Assembly: GCF_016862095.1 (NCBI RefSeq)
Contig: NZ_BOMH01000005.1
Coordinates: forward strand, 1-64,000
Origin: Actinoplanes cyaneus
Lineage (GTDB): Bacteria; Actinomycetota; Actinomycetes; Mycobacteriales; Micromonosporaceae
Direction: 5' to 3'
DNA: 64,000 nucleotides
In this document: piece by piece, positions 24,557-32,998 of the stretch
Numbering within the stretch: position 1 is the first letter of the stretch
How the letters are laid out: every line of letters starts with the position of its first letter
Program-made: the position numbers and the translations under genes
Notes under the pieces: model-generated
Told to the model about the DNA's origin: nothing
Seen by the model: the letters and a program-made list of their open reading frames with translations, nothing else
Database searches by the model: none

Positions 24557-25024
24557 ATGACGGATCTGCCGAAGGATGTTCGAGGTCTGGATCACGTCGA
24601 TCTGGAGCTGCTGAGCCTGCTCCGCGCCGACGGGCGCATGCCGAACAACGCCCTGGCCGAGCGCGTCGGCATCGCGCCGTCGACGTGTCTGACCCGGATC
24701 CGCCGGTTACGTGAGCTCGGCGCCATCCGCGGCTTTCATGCCGATGTCGACCCCGCCTGGATCGGCCGGCCCATCCAGGCGATGATCGCCGTGCGGATCC
24801 GCTCCGACGCGCGCGACGCGATCGGCAAGTTCGCGGAGTCGCTGGCCGGCATCCCGGCCGTCCGCGACGTCTTCTTCGTCTCCGGCAACTACGACTTCCT
24901 GCTGCACGTTGCGGCGGCCGACGTCGACGACCTCCGCTCGGTCATCACCGAGCGCCTGAGCGGCACGCGCCTCATCGCCGGCACCGAGACCTACCTGATC
25001 TTCGAGCACCGCCGCGGCAGCTGA
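24557..25024 (+). CDS. Lrp/AsnC-family regulator of alanine dehydrogenase
   Basis: 155 residues from the ATG at 24557. The N-terminal helix-turn-helix is typical (LDHVDLELLSLLRADGRMPN, then ALAERVGIAPSTCLTRIRRL). The C-terminal RAM domain binds amino acids and makes the octamer (MIAVRIRSDARDAIGKFAES, VFFVSGNYDFLLHVAAADV). Its position opposite ald is the same as that of AldR in mycobacteria, which activates ald in response to alanine. The role assigned here rests on this synteny. Confidence 0.92.
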   Translation: MTDLPKDVRGLDHVDLELLSLLRADGRMPNNALAERVGIAPSTCLTRIRRLRELGAIRGFHADVDPAWIGRPIQAMIAVRIRSDARDAIGKFAESLAGIPAVRDVFFVSGNYDFLLHVAAADVDDLRSVITERLSGTRLIAGTETYLIFEHRRGS

Positions 25025-25243
25025 AGGCTTCGCCGGTGGTGCCGGCCCCGCCGGAGACGGTCAGGGGGTGGGCGGTCGCCGGGGCGGCGGGGGCGGCCGC
25101 CGTGGGGGCCGTGGTGGGTAGGGCCGTTGCGGGCGGGGAGCTGAAGGGATGCGCACCGGTCCTCGTCGCTGCTCGGTGGTGTGGGGTCACCCACCAAGTG
25201 GTCGCGACGGTCACCGGCGTTGTCCGCAGTGACCGTCGTCACC

Positions 25244-25279
25244 TTCGATCAGCGGCTGAAGCGTTCGATCAGCGGCTGA
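25244..25279. repeat. 16-base direct repeat at the end of the YesL-like gene
   Basis: TTCGATCAGCGGCTGA occurs at 25244-25259 and 25264-25279. The second copy holds the last codons and stop of the leftward gene; the first lies just past the stop and would encode the same ending. Confidence 0.8.
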
Positions 25280-25862
25280 GGCGGTCGGTCAGCATGTGGG
25301 TCGCGAAGAGGTGGAAGCCGATCACCAGCGGCACCGTCGCCGGGACGACCAGAGCCAGGAAGATCGCGAGGAGGTTGGTGACCGCCAGGGCCGCGGCGCA
25401 TCTCGGCTGGTTCCAGGCCCAGCGGGCGGCCTCGCGCCACGGGAGGTCCGGGGTGCGGCCCAGGGCGGCCACGGTCACGGCCGCCACGCCGGACAGCCAA
25501 ACCGTGACGGCCGTGGTGAGCGCGAAGAGGGGCGTGCCGCCGGGAACCCGGCCGCCGCGGACGGCGGCCAGGTCCAGGATCAGCGCGGCAACGATCAGCA
25601 GGACGGCGAGCCCGGGCAGGAGGCCGCGACGGTAGATCCGCAGCAGCGGGCGCCAGGACGGGATCCGGCCGTCGAGGTAGCGGCCGCGGACCGCCGCCGA
25701 GCCGGCGACCAGCGCCGCGGGGGCGGTGATCACCGGCAGGGCGAGGACGGTCGTGCCGATGCCGATCAGGGCCAGGTCGGTGGCGAGGGCCAGTCGGTCA
25801 CGCCAGTCCGCACGCGCCGGGGGCGCCTCCTCCGCGGGCCACTCCGTCCGCGGAATCGTCAT
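25269..25862 (-). CDS. YesL/DUF624-like membrane protein of sugar ABC operon
   Basis: 197 residues from the ATG at 25862, which overlaps the stop of the permease (ATGA). Five to six hydrophobic segments are visible. The first (LALIGIGTTVLALPVITAPA) with the following ALVAGSAAVRGRYLDGR fits YesL/DUF624 proteins, commonly encoded with carbohydrate ABC transporters. The precise role is not known; involvement in transporter assembly or control is inference. It is the last gene of the LacI-ABC operon. Confidence 0.7.
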   Translation of the reverse strand: MTIPRTEWPAEEAPPARADWRDRLALATDLALIGIGTTVLALPVITAPAALVAGSAAVRGRYLDGRIPSWRPLLRIYRRGLLPGLAVLLIVAALILDLAAVRGGRVPGGTPLFALTTAVTVWLSGVAAVTVAALGRTPDLPWREAARWAWNQPRCAAALAVTNLLAIFLALVVPATVPLVIGFHLFATHMLTDRLSR

Positions 25863-26716
25863 CCCTTCAGGCCCGTCGTGTTGATGCCTTCGACCAGCAA
25901 CCGCTGGAAGGCGACGAAGAACAGGAACACCGGCGCCAGGGACAGCACCGACATGGCGAACATCGGGCCGACCGCTGACTGCCCGGTCGAGTCGATGAAG
26001 AGGGTCAACGCGACCGGCGCAGTGTATTTCTCCAGGTCGGAAAGGTAGACCAGCTGGCGGAAGAAATCGTTCCAGGTCCAGATGAAGGAGAAGATCGCCG
26101 TCGATACCAGTGCGGGCCGGGAGAGTGGCAGCACCACGTAACGGAAGATCGAGTAGGCGCTGCAGCCGTCGATCTTCGCGGCGTCGTCGAGCTCGCGCGG
26201 AATGCCGCGCATGAACTGGACCATCAGGAAGACGAAGAACGCGTCGGTGGCCAGCAGATGGGGCACGATCAGCGGGAGGTACGGCCACGGGCCGCCGACC
26301 CAGCCGAACGAGCGGAACATGACGAACTGCGGCACGATCAGCACGTGACTGGGGAGCAGCAGCGTCCCGATCATGATGGCGAACCAGAAGCCGCGCATCC
26401 GGAAGCGCAGGCGGGCGAACGCGTACGCCGCGAGCAGGCACGACGTGCAGTTCGCGACGACGGTCAGCGTCGCCACCATGAAACTGTTCAGGAAGAAGCG
26501 GCCGAACGCGACGTCGAAGTGGCTCCAGCCGTCCGGATAGTTGGCCGGGGTCCACGTGTCGGGCAGCACCGAGACGTTGTTGAGGATCTCCTCGGGCGCC
26601 TTGAACGAGCTGCCCAGCATCCACGCCAGTGGATAGAGCACGAGTGCGGTGAGCAGCACCAGGATCACGGCGCGCGGGGTGATGAACGGCCTGCGGCCGG
26701 CGGTCACGCTGACCAT
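25859..26716 (-). CDS. Carbohydrate ABC transporter permease, MalG type
   Basis: 285 residues with six membrane helices. The EAA loop reads RELDDAAKIDGCSAYSIFRY, followed by VVLPLSRPAL, which docks the ATPase. A typical MalG C-terminus ends in TGLKG. The start ATG shares one base with the stop of the other permease (TGATG). No ATPase gene is in the operon, as usual in actinomycetes, where a shared MsiK-type ATPase serves many sugar importers. The context suggests pectin-derived oligo-uronides as the substrate. Confidence 0.92.
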   Translation of the reverse strand: MVSVTAGRRPFITPRAVILVLLTALVLYPLAWMLGSSFKAPEEILNNVSVLPDTWTPANYPDGWSHFDVAFGRFFLNSFMVATLTVVANCTSCLLAAYAFARLRFRMRGFWFAIMIGTLLLPSHVLIVPQFVMFRSFGWVGGPWPYLPLIVPHLLATDAFFVFLMVQFMRGIPRELDDAAKIDGCSAYSIFRYVVLPLSRPALVSTAIFSFIWTWNDFFRQLVYLSDLEKYTAPVALTLFIDSTGQSAVGPMFAMSVLSLAPVFLFFVAFQRLLVEGINTTGLKG

Positions 26717-27690
26717 CAGTCGTCTCCGTCCGAGTAGTGGACCCAGAACCGGCCGGTGCGGAACAGCACCGCGGTGACCAGGCCGATGGTGAGCAGGAAG
26801 ACCCAGGCCATCGCCGAGGCGTAGCCCATCTCGAATTGGCCGAAGCCCTTGAGGTAGAGCTGCAGCGTGTACATCAGGGTCGAGTCGACCGGGCCGCCGG
26901 TGCCGCCGGAGAGCACGAACGCCGAGGTGAAGCCCTGGAAGCCGTGGATCGTCTCGAGCACCAGGTTGAAGAAGATGACCGGGGAGAGCATCGGCAGGGT
27001 GACGCTGAGGAACTTGCGGAACGCGCCCGCGCCGTCCACCTCGGCCGCCTCGTAGAGCTCGGTCGGCACCTGCTTGAGGCCGGCCAGGAAGATCACCATC
27101 GGAGCGCCGAACTGCCAGATGGCCAGCAGGATCAGTGTGCCGAGCGCGGTCGACGGGTCGTTGACCCAGGCCTTGCCCTCGATGCCGAACCAGCCGAGGA
27201 ACGCGTTGAGCGCGCCCGTCCGGTCGAAGATGCTGCGCCAGATCATCGCGACGGCGACGCTGCCGCCCAGCAGCGACGGCAGGTAGAACAGGCCGCGGAA
27301 GACCCCGGCGCCGCGGAACGACTTGTTCAGCAGCAGCGCCACGCCGAGCGCCGCGCCCAGCTTGAGCGGCGTCGCGATCAGTGCGAACACCAGCGTCACC
27401 TTGACCGCGTGCCAGAAGGCCGGGTCGTCGGTGAACATCGTGCGGTAGTTCGCCAGCCCGACCCACTTGATGTCGGACCACTCGCTGAGGATGTCGTAGT
27501 TCGTGAAGCTCAGGTAGAGCGACACCAGCATCGGGATCGCGGTGACCAGCGCGAGCCCGAGCAGCCACGGGGAGAGGAAGAGGTATCCGGCGCGCCCGTC
27601 GTCGCGGTGCCGGGCGGGCCGGCCCCGCCGCTGGTGAGCGGCGGGACCGGACTGCGGCCGGGGTTGGGCCGGCCGGGTGGTGACGGACAT
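26716..27690 (-). CDS. Carbohydrate ABC transporter permease, MalF type
   Basis: 324 residues. A basic, Pro/Arg-rich cytoplasmic N-terminus of about 35 residues precedes six membrane helices. The EAA motif is TELYEAAEVDGAGAFRKFLS followed by VTLPMLSP. I chose the ATG at 27690; a GTG at 27699 overlapping the binding-protein stop (GTGA) is an alternative and would add three residues. It partners the MalG-type permease and the upstream binding protein. Confidence 0.92.
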   Translation of the reverse strand: MSVTTRPAQPRPQSGPAAHQRRGRPARHRDDGRAGYLFLSPWLLGLALVTAIPMLVSLYLSFTNYDILSEWSDIKWVGLANYRTMFTDDPAFWHAVKVTLVFALIATPLKLGAALGVALLLNKSFRGAGVFRGLFYLPSLLGGSVAVAMIWRSIFDRTGALNAFLGWFGIEGKAWVNDPSTALGTLILLAIWQFGAPMVIFLAGLKQVPTELYEAAEVDGAGAFRKFLSVTLPMLSPVIFFNLVLETIHGFQGFTSAFVLSGGTGGPVDSTLMYTLQLYLKGFGQFEMGYASAMAWVFLLTIGLVTAVLFRTGRFWVHYSDGDD

Positions 27691-27695
27691 ACTGC

Positions 27696-28979
27696 TCACC
27701 CGGAGACCGCGGCCTGGGCGGCGCTGAAGAACTGCTCGGCGGCCTTGTCCGGCGTGAGGGTGGCGAACTGGGCTGCCTCGGCGGCCTTGATCAGCTCGGT
27801 CTTGACCTTGCTGTGGCCCTTCGGCGGGACGCTCGGCGACGGGCCGAACTTCTTGAGCAGCTCGTCCTCGAGTGCGATGGAGGCCTTCATCGCCGGGTCG
27901 GTGGTCGTCGCCGCGACCTGCGTACGGATGTCCAGGTTGGACGGCAGGCCACGGTCGGTGCCGAGGATCTTGCCGGCCTCCGGGTCGTTGGCCAGGAAGT
28001 TGATCACGTCGACGGCGGCGTCCTTGTGCTTGCCGCCGCGGTAGACCGAGAAGTACATCGAGGCGCGGGCCCACTGCGCGGACGGGTCACCGGGGTAGGC
28101 GACCACGCCGAGCTCGTCCTTGGTGTTCTTCTGGATGTCCGGCATCTGGTTGGCCCACACCCACGAGGTGAGCGCCTTGCCGGTGACCACTGTCTGCTTA
28201 GTGATGTCGGTGGCGTTGCCCTCGTGGATCACGTCCGCGGTCGGGGTGGCCTTCGCGTCGCGGGCACCCTTCCACAGCTCGAACCACTTCTGCACGTCGT
28301 CCTTGGTGAAGCCCAGCTGGCTGCCGTTGTAGAACTGCTTGCCGTTCTGCCGCAGCCACACCCAGAACGCCTTGTAGTCGGCGCTCGGATCCATCGTGCC
28401 CGGGATCTTGGTGGCGGTCCCGGCCTTCTGCGCCCAGGTGATCAGGTCGCCCCAGCTCATGCCGGTCTTCGGCAGCTCCTGCTTGGCGGCCTCCAGCTTG
28501 GTCTTGTTGAAGACCAGGCCCTGGGTGTTCTCGCCGAACGCGAGGCCGGCCAGCTTGTCGTTGACGACGCCGTACTTCCAGAGGCTCTCGGGGAACTTCG
28601 TGACGTCGAGCTTGCCCGAGTCCTTGTACTTGGTGAGGTCCTCGGTGACGTTGCGGGTCGCGTACTCCGCGAGGTAGTTGTCGTCGATCTGGAAGATGTC
28701 CGGCGCGTCCGAGCCGGCGGTCAGCGTCGCCAGCTTGTCGAAGTAACCCTGGTTGGCCTGCCACGTCGTCTTGAACGTGACGTCCGGGTGCTTGGAGGTG
28801 TAAAGGTCGAGCGCCTGCTGGGTCAGCTTGGCCCGGGCCTCGCCACCCCACCAGAAGAAGGTGAGCTCGGTCTTCCCGCCGGCGCTGGAGTCGTCGTCAC
28901 CGCCGCAGCCCGCGAGGGCCAGTGGCAGGACAAGAGCGGCGGCCATCAGGCCGCGCAACAACATTCGGGGTGCGGTCAT
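27696..28979 (-). CDS. Sugar-binding lipoprotein of ABC transporter
   Basis: 427 residues of the cluster-B extracellular sugar-binding family. The signal peptide ends in the lipobox LALAGC, followed by a GGDDDSS linker. TELTFFWWGGEARA opens the mature lobe, and the two-lobed pattern (GSDAPDIFQIDDNYLAEYA, GLAFGENTQGLVFNKTKL) is clear. It lies nine bases after the LacI gene in the same direction, so repressor and transporter are probably co-transcribed and autoregulated. An oligogalacturonide or uronate ligand is inferred from the adjacent uronate genes. Confidence 0.93.
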   Translation of the reverse strand: MTAPRMLLRGLMAAALVLPLALAGCGGDDDSSAGGKTELTFFWWGGEARAKLTQQALDLYTSKHPDVTFKTTWQANQGYFDKLATLTAGSDAPDIFQIDDNYLAEYATRNVTEDLTKYKDSGKLDVTKFPESLWKYGVVNDKLAGLAFGENTQGLVFNKTKLEAAKQELPKTGMSWGDLITWAQKAGTATKIPGTMDPSADYKAFWVWLRQNGKQFYNGSQLGFTKDDVQKWFELWKGARDAKATPTADVIHEGNATDITKQTVVTGKALTSWVWANQMPDIQKNTKDELGVVAYPGDPSAQWARASMYFSVYRGGKHKDAAVDVINFLANDPEAGKILGTDRGLPSNLDIRTQVAATTTDPAMKASIALEDELLKKFGPSPSVPPKGHSKVKTELIKAAEAAQFATLTPDKAAEQFFSAAQAAVSG

Positions 28980-28988
28980 GAGGATGGG

Positions 28989-30014
28989 TCACTCCTTGGC
29001 GTATACGGCGACCTGTTCTGTGGTCGCGCCGGCCGGGGCGTACGGCCCGGGCCCGGTGGAGTTACGGATGACCAGATCGGTCCGGAGCGTGACCTGCCCG
29101 GTGGCGCCGTCGTCGCCCTGCTGGAGCAGCATGTCGACGGCGGCGCGCCCGGCGGCCGCGGTCGGGTTCGCCACGGTGGTGAGGGTCGGGCGGACCAGCG
29201 CGCTGGTCGCGATGTCGTCGAAACCGACGACGCTGATCTGCTCGGGGACGGCGACCCCGCGGTCCTGCAACGCCTGGAGCAGGCCGATGGCCATCAGGTC
29301 GTTGTAGGCGAGCACCGCGGTGGCGCCGGTGGCGAGCACCGCCCCGGTCGCGTCCGCGCCGGCCTGGGAGACCGGCACGTGCGGACCGAGGACGGTGAAC
29401 TCCGCGCCGCCGGCCCGGGCTGCTGCCCCGGCGGCCTTGCGGATCTCCCGGTTGGTCCACGACCCGCGCGGACCGGACAGGTAGAGCAGGTGGCGGTGGC
29501 CCAGGTCGAGGAGATGGCGGACGGCCGAGCGTGCGCCCGTGCCGACGTCCATCACCACCGCCGGGAGCCCGTCGATCAACCGGTTCACAACGACCAGCGG
29601 CACCTCGCGGCGCACCTGCTCGATCTGGTCGTCGCTCATCCGGGGACTGCAGAGCAGAATCCCGTCGACCTGCTTGGCCAGGGCCCGGACGAGGTCGGTC
29701 TCCACAACCGGGTCCTCGTCGGTGTCGGCGACGAAGACGTGGTAGTCCCGCCGCCGCGCATGGGTCTCGGCCGCCTTGATCATGGGCGGGAAGAAGGGGT
29801 TGGCGATGTCGGCCACGATCAGGCCGATGTTGTGGGTCCGTCCGGTGATGAGCGCCCGGGCGGCCCGGTTCGGGCGGTAGCCCAGTTCTTCCGCGGTGGC
29901 CAGCACCCGCGTGCGAGTCTCGGGGTTGACCAGGTGCGGCGCCGAGAAGGTGCGCGAGACCGTGGAGATGTGCACTCCGGACGCCTTGGCGACGTCCCGG
30001 ATGGTCACAGCCAC
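28989..30014 (-). CDS. LacI-family repressor of the pectin/uronate locus
   Basis: 341 residues from a GTG at 30014, with GGGGGAGG upstream; the longer open frame crosses the operator. The helix-turn-helix is VTIRDVAKASGVHISTVSRT, and the hinge is YRPNRAARALITGRT. The effector domain carries the usual VVGFDDIATSALVRPTLTTV element. Two near-identical GCAAACG-TTGC sites lie between this gene and the divergent uronate operon. It very likely represses both arms until a pectin-derived sugar binds. Confidence 0.93.
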   Translation of the reverse strand: MAVTIRDVAKASGVHISTVSRTFSAPHLVNPETRTRVLATAEELGYRPNRAARALITGRTHNIGLIVADIANPFFPPMIKAAETHARRRDYHVFVADTDEDPVVETDLVRALAKQVDGILLCSPRMSDDQIEQVRREVPLVVVNRLIDGLPAVVMDVGTGARSAVRHLLDLGHRHLLYLSGPRGSWTNREIRKAAGAAARAGGAEFTVLGPHVPVSQAGADATGAVLATGATAVLAYNDLMAIGLLQALQDRGVAVPEQISVVGFDDIATSALVRPTLTTVANPTAAAGRAAVDMLLQQGDDGATGQVTLRTDLVIRNSTGPGPYAPAGATTEQVAVYAKE

Positions 30015-30068
30015 TCTGCCTCCCCCGTCTCGGAATGTGATCCGGCTCTCTCTGGTGGAGCCATTAAT

Positions 30069-30080
30069 GCAAACGGTTGC
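30069..30080. promoter_or_regulatory. LacI-type operator, left site
   Basis: GCAAACGGTTGC, one base off a perfect palindrome, 55 bases upstream of the LacI GTG. It has the central CG typical of LacI-family sites and matches the site at 30199 in 11 of 12 bases. Confidence 0.75.
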
Positions 30081-30198
30081 TGTCGTGTCAACGCCCTTCG
30101 ATGTCACTTCTGTTGCCGAGGCATGACGTAGATACCGCAAAACTGGACATTCCTGGGCCACGCATTGACTTGGATCGTCATCTGCTCCCTAATCTGTT

Positions 30199-30210
30199 GC
30201 AAACGTTTGC
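30199..30210. promoter_or_regulatory. LacI-type operator, right site
   Basis: GCAAACGTTTGC, a perfect 12-base palindrome ending 14 bases before the TTG start of the first uronate gene. It would occlude transcription start or early elongation of the rightward operon. Spacing to the left site is 130 bases, compatible with looping. Confidence 0.82.
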
Positions 30211-30224
30211 CGAATGGAGGCGTC

Positions 30225-31514
30225 TTGACTCGCTTCGCCCTCGTGGGGGCCGGCTCCCGGGCCGGGATGTTCATCCGGGCGCTCACCAGTGACCACGCCG
30301 ACGTCGCGCAGCTGGTGGCCCTCGCCGACACCAACCCGGCGCGGCCGGCGGTCTACAAGAAACGCTTCGATCTCGACATTCCCGTGTACGACGCTGCCGA
30401 CTTCACCGAGATGCTGCAGCGCGAGCGCGTCGACGTCGTGCTGGTCACCACGGTGGACAGGTATCACGAGAAGTACCTGGTCGCGGCCATGGAAGCCGGC
30501 TGCGACGCGATCACCGAGAAGCCGATGACCACGGACGTGGCCTCGTGCCGGCGGATCCTGGAGACGTCGCGCCGGACCGGCCGCAAGGTCCGGGTCACCT
30601 TCAACTACCGCTACAACCCTCTGCACGAGGCGGTCAAGCGCGAGCTCCAGGAGATCGGCGAGATCGGCTCGGTGCACTTCGAGTGGCTGCTCGACGTGCG
30701 GCACGGCGCCGACTACTTCCGGCGGTGGCACCGCGAGAAGGAGAACTCCGGCGGCCTGCTCGTGCACAAGGCCGGCCACCACTTCGACCTGGTCAACTGG
30801 TGGCTGGACGACGCTCCCGAGACCGTCTTCGCGGCCGGGCGGCTGTTCTTCTACGGCGAGCAGGGACGGCGGCACGGCTACGCCCGGGACTACGAGCGCG
30901 CGCACGGCGCGGCCGCGGCCGAGGGCGACCCGTTCGCGCTGCGGATGGCCGACGAGCCGACGATGCGCGAGCTCTACCTGGAGGCCGAGGAGCACGACGG
31001 CTACCTGCGCGACCGCAACGTCTTCGCGCCCGGCGTGACCATCGAGGACGACATGGCCGTGCTGGTGAAGTACGCCCGTGGCGCGTCGATGAGCTACCAC
31101 CTCACGGCGTACGCGCCGTGGGAGGGCTACCGGGTGATGTTCAACGGCAGCCGGGGCCGCCTCGAACTGGAGGTCGTCGAGACCGACCACGTCGCGCCCT
31201 CCGCCGCGGCCGGGGTGAAGGGCGAGCCCGGCTCCCTCTCGAACGCCGAGCAGGGCTGGCGGAGACTGCTGATCCGGCCGTTCTGGGCGCCGCCGCGTGA
31301 GATCGAGGTGGACGGGTACTCCCGGCAGGGGCACGGTGGAGCTGACGTGCGCATGCTCGCCGACCTGCTCCGGCCGGACGCGCCCGTCGACCCGCTCGGG
31401 CGTACCGCGAACGCCGTGGACGGCGCCCGTGCCCTGCTCACCGGCCTGGCCGCCAACGAAAGCCTGGCATCCGGACAGGCCGTCCGCGTGCAAGACCTCC
31501 TGGAGTTGGATTGA
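30225..31514 (+). CDS. Gfo/Idh/MocA-family oxidoreductase
   Basis: 429 residues from a TTG at 30225 (GGAGG four bases upstream; no ATG or GTG fits). The N-terminal Rossmann fold starts FALVGAGSRAGMFIRAL. The conserved Gfo/Idh EKP motif is present (CDAITEKPMTTD). The substrate domain has NYRYNPLHEAVKRE and a HKAGHHFDLVNWWLDD segment supplying the usual catalytic histidine region. Members of this branch oxidise or rearrange sugars and sugar acids with NAD(P). First gene of the uronate operon; probably acts on a pectin-derived sugar. Confidence 0.9.
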   Translation: MTRFALVGAGSRAGMFIRALTSDHADVAQLVALADTNPARPAVYKKRFDLDIPVYDAADFTEMLQRERVDVVLVTTVDRYHEKYLVAAMEAGCDAITEKPMTTDVASCRRILETSRRTGRKVRVTFNYRYNPLHEAVKRELQEIGEIGSVHFEWLLDVRHGADYFRRWHREKENSGGLLVHKAGHHFDLVNWWLDDAPETVFAAGRLFFYGEQGRRHGYARDYERAHGAAAAEGDPFALRMADEPTMRELYLEAEEHDGYLRDRNVFAPGVTIEDDMAVLVKYARGASMSYHLTAYAPWEGYRVMFNGSRGRLELEVVETDHVAPSAAAGVKGEPGSLSNAEQGWRRLLIRPFWAPPREIEVDGYSRQGHGGADVRMLADLLRPDAPVDPLGRTANAVDGARALLTGLAANESLASGQAVRVQDLLELD

Positions 31515-31585
31515 CGGATCGAACGGGGCCCCCTCCGCAGCCCCGCGTGATCCGCCGACCCGGCCCCTGATCCCGAGGAGATCGA

Positions 31586-32998
31586 GTGAACCAGCTGTTC
31601 CCTGCTGAGGCGACTCAGCGCGAGATCGCGCGTGAGCTCTACGCCCACGCCCGTGATCTACCGATCATCAGCCCGCACGGGCACGTCGACCCGGCGCTGC
31701 TGGCGAACGACGAACCGTTCCCGGACCCGGCCCGGCTGTTCGTGGTGCCCGACCACTACGTGACCCGGATGCTGGCCAGCCAGGGCATCCCGCCCGCGCG
31801 GCTGGGCGTGCCGAGCGTCGACGGCAGCGAGGTGGAGACCGACGGGCGCGCCATCTGGCGGCTGCTCGCGGCGAACTGGCACCTGTTCCGCGGCACGCCG
31901 TCCCGGCTGTGGACCGAGAAGGTCTTCGCCGACGTGTTCGGCATCGAGAAGCGTTTCGGCGCGGACACCGCCGACGAGATCTACGACGAGGTCTCCGCCC
32001 GGCTGGCCGAGCCGGAGTACCGGCCGCGGGCGCTGTTCACCCGGTTCAACATCGAGGTCCTCGCCACCACCGAGAGCCCGATCGACGACCTCGCGGTGCA
32101 CGCGAAACTCGCCGCCGACGGGTGGGGCGGCCCCGGCGGGCGGGTGATCACCACGTTCCGCCCGGACAACCTGGTCGACTTCGAGTGGGCCGGCTGGGCC
32201 GACCGCGTCGCGGCGCTCGGCGAGCTCACCGGGCAGGACGTGGGCACGTACCCCGGATTCCTCGCCGCTCTGCGGGCCCGCCGCGAGCTGTTCGTCGCGG
32301 CCGGCGCCACCAGCTCCGACCACGGCCACCCGACCGCCGCCACCGCGGATCTGACCGAGGCCGAGGCCGCCGTCCTCTACCGCAAGGGTCTCGGCGGGGG
32401 GACCGACGCGCGCGACGCCGAGACGTTCCGGGCTCACATGCTCGTCGAGTTCGCCCGGATGTCCCTGGAGGACGGCCTGGTCATGCAGCTGCACCCGGGG
32501 TCGGTGCGCAACCACAACCGGGCGCTGCACGCGCGGCACGGGCGCGACGTCGGCGGCGACATCCCCTCGGCGACCGAGTACGTCCAGGCCCTGCGCCCGC
32601 TGCTCGACCGGTACGGCGACGACCCGCGCCTGCGGATCGTGCTCTACACGCTCGACGAGACCGCGTTCACCCGCGAGCTGGCCCCGCTCGCCGGTGGCTA
32701 CGCCGCCCTCTACCTCGGCGCGCCGTGGTGGTTCCTGGACAGCCCGGAAGGCCTGCGGCGATTCCGCGAGACGGTGACCGAGACGGCCGGGTTCTACAAC
32801 ACGGCCGGCTTCGTCGACGACACCCGGGCGTTCTGCTCCATCCCGGCCCGGCACGACGTGGCCCGCCGGATCGACGCCGGCTTCCTCGCCCGGCTCGTCG
32901 CCGAGGACCGGCTGCCGCTCGACGAGGCCGCCGAGACCATCGCCGACCTGGCGTACCACCTGCCCAAGAAGGTCTTCCGGCTGGACGGGCCGGCATGA
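31586..32998 (+). CDS. uxaC: Uronate (glucuronate/galacturonate) isomerase
   Basis: 470 residues, the usual UxaC length. It converts D-galacturonate to D-tagaturonate or D-glucuronate to D-fructuronate in the cytoplasm. The amidohydrolase-fold metal site begins IISPHGHVDP (H31, H33). Other landmarks are LWTEKVFADVFG, NIEVLATTESPIDDL, QLHPGSVRNHN and the C-terminal GFVDDTRAFCSIPARHD. GTG start with GAGGAG five bases before. Its stop overlaps the next start (ATGA). With a pectate lyase in the same cluster, galacturonate is the likelier substrate. Confidence 0.96.
   Translation: MNQLFPAEATQREIARELYAHARDLPIISPHGHVDPALLANDEPFPDPARLFVVPDHYVTRMLASQGIPPARLGVPSVDGSEVETDGRAIWRLLAANWHLFRGTPSRLWTEKVFADVFGIEKRFGADTADEIYDEVSARLAEPEYRPRALFTRFNIEVLATTESPIDDLAVHAKLAADGWGGPGGRVITTFRPDNLVDFEWAGWADRVAALGELTGQDVGTYPGFLAALRARRELFVAAGATSSDHGHPTAATADLTEAEAAVLYRKGLGGGTDARDAETFRAHMLVEFARMSLEDGLVMQLHPGSVRNHNRALHARHGRDVGGDIPSATEYVQALRPLLDRYGDDPRLRIVLYTLDETAFTRELAPLAGGYAALYLGAPWWFLDSPEGLRRFRETVTETAGFYNTAGFVDDTRAFCSIPARHDVARRIDAGFLARLVAEDRLPLDEAAETIADLAYHLPKKVFRLDGPA

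Noticed and set aside
27813..30131. 772-codon open frame on the plus strand
   Set aside because: Antisense to the sugar-binding lipoprotein and LacI genes; no domain signal.
28989..30161. Longer LacI start at 30161
   Set aside because: It would translate through the promoter and a LacI operator. The GTG at 30014 has a good ribosome binding site and gives the family N-terminus.
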